DNA of 64,000 nucleotides. Source: Tribonema minus. Its lineage: Eukaryota > Sar > Xanthophyceae > Tribonematales > Tribonemataceae. A program made the position numbers and the translations under genes. Below, piece after piece: positions 57,400 to 64,000 of this stretch (its first letter is position 1; every line of letters starts with the position of its first letter). The stretch lies in NCBI GenBank assembly GCA_017506865.1, contig JAFCMP010000539.1:62001-126000 (forward strand), written 5' to 3'. The notes beneath the pieces were generated by a model. The model had not been told where the DNA came from, searched no databases, and saw nothing but the letters and a program-made list of their open reading frames with translations.

Positions 57400-58110
57400 A
57401 CAGGGACATACAGCCCATGACTTTGTGATACACTATGCAGGTGACATACAACCCAAGCACTAAATAATACTACTACAATCATTGCATACAGCACATGCAT
57501 TGCATGCTACACAGGGACATACAGCCACATGAAGTGTATGAGACATACAGCACATGTACTGAATGGTACCCAGATACATACAGCCCACGAATTGCGTGAT
57601 GTGTACATGCAGCACATGCATTGCATGCTACACAGGGACATACAGCCCATGAACTCTATGAGACATACAGCACATGCACTGAATGACATACAGCATATGA
57701 ACTGACTGACACACATGACATACAGCCCATAAACTGTATGATAGTTATGCATTACACGCCACACAGGGACATACAGCCCATGACATGTATCAGACATATA
57801 GCACTTGAAACACATACAGTCCATGATGCATTACATGCCACACAGGGACAACAGAAACACAGAGACATACAGACCACGAACTGTATGTTACTTATGCATC
57901 ATAGATCACACAGGACATAAAGCCTACGGCCTGTATCGTGCAGCACCTGTACCAGACATGCAGCGCATGCACTGATTCTATACAGAGACATACAGCACAT
58001 GAACTGTATGATATGTACGCTGAATGACATACAGCACATGCACTGACTGCCACACAGAGACATACAGCCCATGAACTGTATGATATGTATCATACAGTTC
58101 ACCCTTGTAG
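57400..58110. repeat. Degenerate tandem repeat, GGGACATACAG-type
   Basis: Words such as CACAGGGACATACAGCCCAT, GAACT(C/G)TATGA and GACATACAGCACATG(C/A)A recur more than a dozen times over ~700 bp with irregular 40-80-bp spacing. The array sits between two genes of the island. Cys-rich minus frames across it (57824-57507, 58150-57899) are translations of the repeat. Confidence 0.85.
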
Positions 58111-58292
58111 GGGGGTGTAGTGTAGCGTTCACATTTGCTTTTGCCTCCATGATAAATCATGCCATTTACGCCCGCAGCGTGCATACCATACCCACCGATC
58201 GATTATCCGTTTTGCGCGCATCTTAGAAATCACACACCCGGGAGTCCTCTCGCCCTGTACAATGATACACGACGGTCCATGACACCTACAAA

Positions 58293-58490
58293 TCAGACGC
58301 TGTCCAGCTTTTCTTTGCCCTTGTTGTCGTTGTGAAAGTAGACTAAGTTGCTCTCTGTTGTGATGCTTGTGGTCGTTTGCGACTCCGATTCACAAATGCC
58401 AATGTTGCATTTGCAGCGGTACACACCCTGCATTATTCCGTGAACCTTGCCGCTTGTGAGTATCGGCAGGAGCTCCGACACGGCTAAAGA
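58293..58490 (-). CDS. Possible small divergent gene
   Basis: A minus frame of at least 62 codons reads SELLPILTSGKVHGIMQGVY, then RCKCNIGICESE, then VYFHNDNKGKEKLDSV and stops at TGA. It is open further upstream with no ATG before about 58540, so the start is unknown. The charged C-terminus and Cys-x-Cys patch look protein-like. It would be divergent from the helicase gene. No family is recognised. Confidence 0.3.
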   Translation of the reverse strand, partial: SLAVSELLPILTSGKVHGIMQGVYRCKCNIGICESESQTTTSITTESNLVYFHNDNKGKEKLDSV

Positions 58491-58685
58491 GCGGTCATAA
58501 CGCCACTGAATACTTCGTAATTGATGGTCATGTCTTGTGTAAATGTGATGCGGGAAAAAAGTGCAATGATGTCATGCGTGCGCAGGCGCGGCCATCGCCC
58601 CATGGAGAAAATGTATGTCACGAGTATCGCTCTAAGGGTCCACACCTTCACGCCGCCGCAGCTACCCCAGCCCACCTCGCAAGTC

Positions 58686-60074
58686 ATGACCAAGCGTGTT
58701 GCGCAGGGCTGTGACACTGGGGCGATCACAAAGAAGCAGGTCGTAGGGCCGTACACGAACATGCCGGCGAAATATGCCATCGACCTCGCACATGCCAAGA
58801 CGAATGAGCAGATGCTCGAGGAGGACGCTGATAATTGTGAGAGATTTGTCGCCATGGAGCTCCATGACGGTGACATACATGTGTTGCATGCGGGAGCGGG
58901 CGCTGGCAAAACTACACTGGCCATACGTCTGATGAAGTCCATCTCCACCAGATACCGTGCTGTTGAGGCCATGGCCCTCACATTCAATGTCGCAGCCGCC
59001 GTGGACAGCGAGGCCAAGGTGAATGGCGCGGAGAGGCTGGCGTTCAAGACCATCGACAGTTTCCTGTACGCCCTGTATTCTGATGAGATCAAGGGCGCCA
59101 TGAAGGTTGACTTCAATGTCACTGACGAGGTGATGGAGATGGTGCACTGTGTTCTGAAGAGGCGCGTCACCCCCGAAGAGGCGCGGTCGTATGGTGACCA
59201 GCTTGAGACAGCGTGCAACAGGGGAACATGCACGGGCCTCGGTGCAGTCGCGCGGCAGGTATGGAACGAGGGGATGAAGGGGACCTGGTGGTCCCACTCA
59301 ATGCTCAGGGTGCGCGCGCGCGATGACCCCCGGCGCAGGTGGGTGGAGGCCATGAAGAGGTTCAAGCTCATCATTGTCGATGAAGCGCAGGACCTCAATC
59401 TGGTCATGATATCGATGATGAGACAGATCCATCATGCGGCCACCATGGTGTACATCGGAGACTCTGCACAAGCCATCTATGGCTTCATGGAGTGCACGGA
59501 CGTCAAGCACACGCTGCAGCAGCAGTACATTGACTGGACGCTCTACACCACATTCAGATTTGGCCAGAAGGTGTGCGACTATGTGAATGAGAGGCGTCTC
59601 TGCGTTTCGCCGGCGGTGGCCCATCCGCAGAACTTTGACACCACCATCGAGGTCATTGATAACATTGAGACGATTATGCCAGGCCCGCACACGGTGTTAG
59701 TGAGAAGGTGGACTGATCTCATGGACCTGGCCAACACTTACATCAAGGCAGGCCGGGCTGTTTACGTTGACAAGGAGTAGGTAGATGAGATACTCAAGTG
59801 CGCCTCATCAGAGCTGCCTAGCGCATGGGACAAGAGATTGTTCAAGAAGGTCGACAAGCTCAAGGCCCTCGAGATCCTGGGAAAGATCAATCTCACGGAC
59901 GCATCAGAGAGTATCGTGCTGAGCACGGTGCACGGGTACAAGGGCTTGGAGGCGGAGCGAGTTGTGGTGACGTGTTCGGTTCGCAATGCTCGTAACGATG
60001 ATGAGCTCAAGTTGCTGTACGTAGCAGTCACACGGGCTCGTAAGACTCTTTATTTGCACAAGTTCTGCGGTTGA
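58686..60074 (+). pseudogene. UvrD-like SF1 helicase with one in-frame TAG
   Basis: From the ATG at 58686 (MTKRVAQGCD) the frame covers 462 codons to TGA at 60074, with a single TAG at codon 365 (59778). Before the TAG are Walker A (HAGAGAGKTT, about residues 68-77), Walker B (IIVDEAQD, about 229-236), motif III (GDSAQAIYGF, about 258-267) and motif IV (TFRFG, about 289-293). After it are motif V (STVHGYKGLE) and motif VI (LYVAVTRARK). The order is that of SF1A (UvrD/FBH1-like) helicases, and the protein is short, with little of the usual accessory domains. All motifs survive, so the TAG is either a recent nonsense mutation or is read through. Upstream in-frame ATGs back to 58521 exist, but that leader is not protein-like. 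Confidence 0.8.
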
Positions 60075-60128
60075 GCAGGTACGTGTTGATTTTGACAAAT
60101 TTATAATGTTTCTGTTTGTCAAAACACC

Positions 60129-60950
60129 ATGCGGCTTCAACAGTGGATTGTTGCAGGGATTGCTCCATCTCTTGTTCGTGCGTTTGCTGGGGTGCATCAC
60201 ATTCACTTCCCGCCGATTCCGGTCACTGACGATGCAGCTGCAAAGACGGTAAACGCTGTGCTGTTGCCGGGATACGGCGTGGCTGCGTCACGTTACACCT
60301 CACTTGCAGAATGTCTTCAAGCATATCTGGCAATGCGAAATGTATCAGCCAATGTGTTTCTTGTAAAGTATGCGAGTGATGTCACTTCTCATCTCGAAGC
60401 AGAGTCAAGAGTCAAGGAGATTGCCACCAAGTATGAAAACGTCATCATCATTGGCCACTCGCAGGGAGCATACCTTGCAGAGGGGATTGCCAAGAAGTTT
60501 GAACTGCCTCTTGTGCAGTGGGCAGGTGGTGCCTATGATGGCAAGGTCTGCGACTTCAACAACTCAATCCTCAGTCTTCTCTGTGAGCACGACAGTTCGC
60601 ATCCGTGCCTGAGGGCGCTCACATCCGGTTATGACGGGCACACACACAGCGTGTCCTCTCTCCCAGTGAAGATGATGGCCACGATACCGGATGCCGACCA
60701 CTTCCACGGCGTGGTCCTGAAGACAGGCGGCAAAGACGTTTCGGGAGACGCGATGGACATTGCCGAGCGCATCGGCGCATTCGCTTCATACATTTTCTTC
60801 CGGGACGAGGAAGCTGGCGGTAGACTTGGGAGAGATGCGGAGTACACCAGCGCCAGGTCTTCTACCTTCCTTGATGAACAGCGATTCAGCAGGTTGAGCG
60901 CCTGGTGCACGTGCCGTCAGGAGGACGTGTCCTTCGAAGTCAGAGTCTGA
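60129..60950 (+). CDS. Alpha/beta hydrolase (lipase/esterase-like)
   Basis: An intronless 273-codon frame starting with ATG 54 bp after the helicase stop. The nucleophile elbow is clear: GHSQG at 109-113 with S111. D155 in LLCEHDSSHP and H191 or H193 in DADHFHG are plausible acid and histidine. The first ~22 residues (MRLQQWIVAGIAP) are mildly hydrophobic and may be a signal or anchor. The oxyanion region may be LLPGYG near residue 45. The last ~45 residues are charged and not part of the fold. It probably hydrolyses an ester or similar bond; substrate unknown. An AT-rich block (AATTTATAATG) just upstream may be a promoter. It shares orientation and close spacing with the genes on both sides. 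Confidence 0.75.
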   Translation: MRLQQWIVAGIAPSLVRAFAGVHHIHFPPIPVTDDAAAKTVNAVLLPGYGVAASRYTSLAECLQAYLAMRNVSANVFLVKYASDVTSHLEAESRVKEIATKYENVIIIGHSQGAYLAEGIAKKFELPLVQWAGGAYDGKVCDFNNSILSLLCEHDSSHPCLRALTSGYDGHTHSVSSLPVKMMATIPDADHFHGVVLKTGGKDVSGDAMDIAERIGAFASYIFFRDEEAGGRLGRDAEYTSARSSTFLDEQRFSRLSAWCTCRQEDVSFEVRV

Positions 60951-60995
60951 CAGTATGTTCAGATCCATTCACCCGAGTCCAACTTTTTCACGGCC

Positions 60996-61517
60996 ATGTT
61001 CACCATTGCGTATCCGTGGCTTGGGGTTCCCTTCGATGCCACCTACTTCTATCCACGGTTCGTATTCTCTCATCCCACACGCGATTCCGTCCACATGTAC
61101 AAAGCATGGTCTAAATTTGGCACGATGGGTTCACTGCTATTCAGAAGCCTTCGGGAGGGAGAATGTGTCAAGCTTTGCTATGACGGGTATAGATGCACCT
61201 CAGCCCGATTGCTGAATGAAAAAACATCTGCAGAAGCGATGGATCTCCTGTCTTATGAGGAGCGAGACATGTACCTCAAGTACGGGAAGAGGCTCATCTT
61301 TAGGGATGACATCAAGATACCCCATGTGCCGCTATGCAGCCTCCTATGGCTGGCAACCCCTCTGCACTTTCACCATGTGGACAGCAGCACTGTCGCAGTC
61401 TCCTCTCCGGTGCTAGAGACGGGGCCAGGGCAGGGAAAGTATCAGGGACGGATGAACGCCAAGCTGCTGACGATTCCACAGGCACTGGAGTGGATGCTCA
61501 TCAGAGCTTTCATGTGA
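60996..61517 (+). CDS. Unrecognised 173-aa protein of the island
   Basis: A complete frame from ATG (MFTIAYPWLGVPFDATYFYP) to TGA, 46 bp after the hydrolase and 38 bp before the crystallin-like gene. The N-terminus is aromatic-rich and uncharged; a central helical segment (SAEAMDLLSYEERDMYLKY) and a basic-hydrophobic stretch (GKRLIFRDDIKIPHVPL) follow. No catalytic motif or transmembrane pattern is clear. Codon use and intronless structure match the neighbours. I do not recognise the family. Overlapping plus frames are shadows. Confidence 0.6.
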   Translation: MFTIAYPWLGVPFDATYFYPRFVFSHPTRDSVHMYKAWSKFGTMGSLLFRSLREGECVKLCYDGYRCTSARLLNEKTSAEAMDLLSYEERDMYLKYGKRLIFRDDIKIPHVPLCSLLWLATPLHFHHVDSSTVAVSSPVLETGPGQGKYQGRMNAKLLTIPQALEWMLIRAFM

Positions 61518-61554
61518 ATGATTTGTGTATCAAGTGCATAAACTGTCAGATATT

Positions 61555-62046
61555 ATGGTTTCGTCAACGGCTCTTGTGGCAGTGCCGAACAATGTTGGCG
61601 ATGCGCTGAGTGCGCCATCTGAAGGGGAAGTCAAGTTGTTCTCGAATGCGGACTTTGGTGGCGTTCACAAGAGTCTTGATGTCGGGGCCTATGTGACACT
61701 CCCCTTGAACATCAGTGCTAAAGCCAGCAGCATGAAGATCGGCCCCATGACCCGGGTGACACTGTACTCCGGGGAAAACTTTACTGGCAAGAGCCTGACG
61801 ATGACACACGCATCCCGGAATGTTCAGCAAAAGTCAAACATGCTGTTCATGTTGTACAGCAACAGCTGGACGCCCGTGACAACCTCGATCCGCAGTGTCA
61901 AAGTTGAGAGGGTGACTGCACTGGGGGCGAAACTGGGGGCGGTAGGGATCTCATTGATCAGTGCAGCGGCCCTGGCCGCTAAAGTTAAGGCCATTAGTTC
62001 TCGTGGTGCTTTGATTGCGCTCACATCGCTCCCTTCCTTGACTTAA
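61555..62046 (+). CDS. Beta/gamma-crystallin-like protein with hydrophobic tail
   Basis: The ATG at 61555 (MVSSTALVAVP) gives 163 codons to TAA. About residues 24-92 hold two Greek-key-like motifs: EVKLFSNADFGGVHKSLDVG, then SMKIGPMTRVTLYSGENFTG followed by KSLTMT. The F/Y-x-x-x-x-F/Y-x-G pattern occurs in both, and SSMKIG and TSIRSVKV fit the second half of each key. The last ~45 residues are hydrophobic and Ala/Leu-rich (AVGISLISAAALAAKVKA) and may form a membrane segment. Such domains often bind calcium and occur in secreted or structural proteins. Its role here is unknown. It is the last gene of the island, 50 bp before an ABC transporter exon. Confidence 0.7.
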   Translation: MVSSTALVAVPNNVGDALSAPSEGEVKLFSNADFGGVHKSLDVGAYVTLPLNISAKASSMKIGPMTRVTLYSGENFTGKSLTMTHASRNVQQKSNMLFMLYSNSWTPVTTSIRSVKVERVTALGAKLGAVGISLISAAALAAKVKAISSRGALIALTSLPSLT

Positions 62047-62096
62047 CAACGCTCGTATATGCTGCGCCTTCTGCTTGCTACTCCATGCTTCCATAG

Positions 62097-63573
62097 TTCA
62101 GCAGCTCAATGTGCACTGGCTCCGTAGCCAGATTGGGTACGTGGGCCAGGAGCCTGTCTTATTTAGTACAAGCATCTTCGAGAACATAGCGAGGGGCAAG
62201 GAGGGGCCCACCTTGGAAGAGGTTCAGGCGGCTGCCCGGGCTGCAAACGTCCATGAATTCATCGAAGAACTCACGGACAAGTACGAGACGAATGTGGGCA
62301 GCAAGAGCTGCCTGCTCTCGGGCGGTCAGAAGCAGCGCATTGCCATTGCAGGCGCCATCATCAAGGATCCAGCCATCATGCTTCTAGGTCAATACGGCAG
62401 ATCAGTCGTTTGTGGCAACTCTGCAAGTTGACCAAGGTTTGTGTGCGTTTGCATTGACTTGTTTGTGAGGCGATTCACGTCAGACTCTGAACTTCCAAAT
62501 TCAGAGAAGGGAACAAACATGATTCGGTGATACTGCAGACCATGCAACTCTGCATGATGTACCTCACAATAGTGTCAAGGAACATCAGCATTTACATCGC
62601 CCGACTTTGCAAGCCTAGTTGTGATTCGGAATCTCGGTCAGCAGACGCTTTATGTTATTAACTACGAGAAAAGGCAATAGCGGCCCTTTGTTGCAATGCG
62701 CTGCGCTGCAGGCTATCAAATACTGCCAGAATTTCTTGCTCGCTCAGCAAACTTAAGTCTGTCATCACGCATGTGATGTGATGCTTGTGGTAACCCTGGC
62801 TCACCACTGAGCTAAAACGCTTGTGCATACTTGGCAGGGTAGCCGTCCCCTTCTGAGGTGCCAGGATACCACCTGCTCCAGTTGAAATACGCATGGCTGT
62901 GTGCTGTATCACTGCAATTACTCAAGACGTCCGTGTGACACAACGAGAGGCACAAGTACATGCAGATGGTGTCAGCAAGCCCCCCGGGCCCAATGTCAGA
63001 CCTTGAGGTTGAATCGCCAATGTCGTGTAAACGGCGAACAGTGTAAGCTATACTGATGTAAAGCTGCATTCACTGCCCTCAAAGAGGTATCTCGCTTCTC
63101 AAAAGGCTAAAGGTGCAGGCCCCTGCCGGTTTCACCATTCAGCAAACTCTCATGAGTGGTCTAGGGTAAGGGTAAAAGTTCAGAGTAATACTATGTGTAA
63201 GATTAGGAAAGGTGACTGTCACTGTGGCACACCGCACCGCATCAGTTCAATTGCAACTTTTTCCTTAACAAGTGATGCTATGTCATGACCTGTGTCTAAC
63301 GCTGATGTGATCATTTGGTTTCCGTGTTGCCGCATGTGCTCCAGACGAGGCCACCAGTGCATTGGACAGCGAGAGACAGGCACAGGTGCAAGCGGCGCTG
63401 GACCGACTGCGGATGCTCAGCAAGCGGACGACGCTGATCATATGCGCACCGTCTAAGCGCGGTACGCACTTAGCGGTGCCGCAGGATGGCTGCATCTGCG
63501 AGCGGGGCTCTCATGCTCATCAGCGGCAGCAGCTCTGTGTACACCATGCTGCACGATCAAGCAACGGCCTGTG
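62097..63573 (+). pseudogene. ABC-B (MDR-type) transporter fragment, two exons
   Basis: Exon A (62097-62387) starts after a CCATAG acceptor and reads QQLNVHWLRSQIGYVGQEPV (Q-loop), then SIFENIARGKEG and SCLLSGGQKQRIAIAGAIIK (signature). The donor is CTAG|GTCAAT. After a 957-bp intron, exon B begins at 63345 (CTCCAG acceptor) and completes DEATSALDSE and VQAALDRLRMLSKRTTLII. The H-loop is then lost: AHRLSAVR is readable only in the adjacent frame, and the normal frame returns at VPQDGCICERGSH. Two compensating indels therefore scramble about 14 residues, and the catalytic histidine is missing. No transmembrane domain or Walker A lies upstream; the island genes are there instead. It looks like the end of a host transporter gene cut off and decaying, unless the earlier exons lie beyond the island. 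Confidence 0.75.
62388..63344 (+). other. Intron of the ABC-B fragment
   Basis: A 957-bp phase-1 intron between the signature-motif exon and the D-loop exon. Joining CTTCTAG to ACGAGG restores the LLDEATSALD context exactly. No repeat or gene is visible inside. Confidence 0.75.
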
Positions 63574-64000
63574 ATGGCACCGGCGCAGCAACTGCTGAAT
63601 GACGCGCTTGACCAGTGAAGCTCACTTAGCTGGCACGATATAGCACTGCGCAGAGGGACATAGCGTGCAAGCTCACATTGCGTGTGGACGACAGCAGCTC
63701 TCTGTGATAGTCTGTGCAGAGCTCTGTGCTAAGAACGCTGCGCACCAAGCTGCGACGTGCACATGTTGTGCGCCGGTGTGGACAGAGACTTGCACTGAAC
63801 AGGGGAAATAATGAAATAGCAGTGCATGCTGCACACGGTTCTTATATATAGTTTTGGAGTCCTGGCAGAGGGAAGGGGGGCGATGGTTCGGGCATGCATA
63901 TAACACGCAGCACAGTTCTCAGCCTGAGGCCGACGTGCAGCAATTAGCAATAAATGTGGCCCAAGGTGGATGTGGGGCCTTTTAGCAGGCAGAGATCACT
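63574..64000. other. Window end, no recognised gene
   Basis: Only short overlapping minus frames are present and none has a recognisable domain. The DNA may be the 3' flank of the transporter gene. Confidence 0.35.

Noticed and set aside
58484-59407. 307-aa minus-strand frame
   Set aside because: Lies antisense to the helicase; the helicase motifs on the plus strand explain the open frame.
59778-59780. Reassigned stop code (TAG as glutamine, as in some ulvophytes)
   Set aside because: The hAT, integrase and crystallin-like genes use ordinary stops (TAA or TGA), and only one helicase codon would need the altered meaning.
1-64000. tRNA and rRNA genes
   Set aside because: No cloverleaf with conserved T-loop and no rRNA core sequence was recognised by eye; a tRNAscan or Infernal run would be decisive.

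Overview
The window looks like repeat-rich nuclear DNA of a eukaryotic microalga, probably a green alga. The evidence is split genes with GT-AG introns (a hAT transposase, an ABC transporter), Ac-type and LINE-type transposon relics, AAACCCT telomere-like heptamers, and no bacterial operon structure. The species is not identifiable from sequence alone. No rRNA, tRNA or CRISPR array was recognised. Most open frames in the window are repeat-driven or shadow frames.

Layout. 1-9.83 kb is a satellite of about 509 bp (20 copies). Each unit carries a ~130-bp block that also forms the inverted ends of a foldback element at 9.69-10.83 kb. 10.8-19.9 kb is a graveyard: a broken Q-rich gene, minisatellites, a 206-bp tandem duplication and two LINE tails in opposite orientations. 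20.3-28.3 kb is the richest coding region. It holds an intact retroviral-type DDE integrase, a complete hAT transposon (22127-24777) with terminal inverted repeats, an 8-bp target duplication and a two-exon 664-aa transposase, and two tyrosine-recombinase genes that resemble telomere resolvases. 28.8-32.2 kb holds fragments, including a frameshifted coiled-coil gene with one convincing intron. 32.6-33.6 kb is a diverged array that bridges the first satellite to the second repeat system. 33.6-51.8 kb is a macrosatellite of six units of about 3.0-3.6 kb. Each full unit contains a tandem array of the same TIR-like block (133-bp period), a foldback element with ~120-bp inverted arms, a 21-bp minisatellite built from AAACCCT plus two other heptamers, and a broken unrecognised gene.

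51.8-56.7 kb is mostly non-coding with one broken A/Q-rich gene. 56.7-62.05 kb is a compact run of five intronless plus-strand genes: two unknowns, a UvrD-like SF1 helicase with one in-frame TAG, an alpha/beta hydrolase and a beta/gamma-crystallin-like protein. It resembles an endogenised viral or giant mobile-element fragment. It ends 50 bp before an internal exon of an ABC-B transporter (62097-62387 and 63345-63573), whose ATP-binding domain is damaged at the H-loop.

The most promising undescribed systems are the DDE integrase plus telomere-resolvase-like recombinase locus, the crystallin/hydrolase/helicase island, and the reuse of one transposon-end sequence as the seed of two different satellites.
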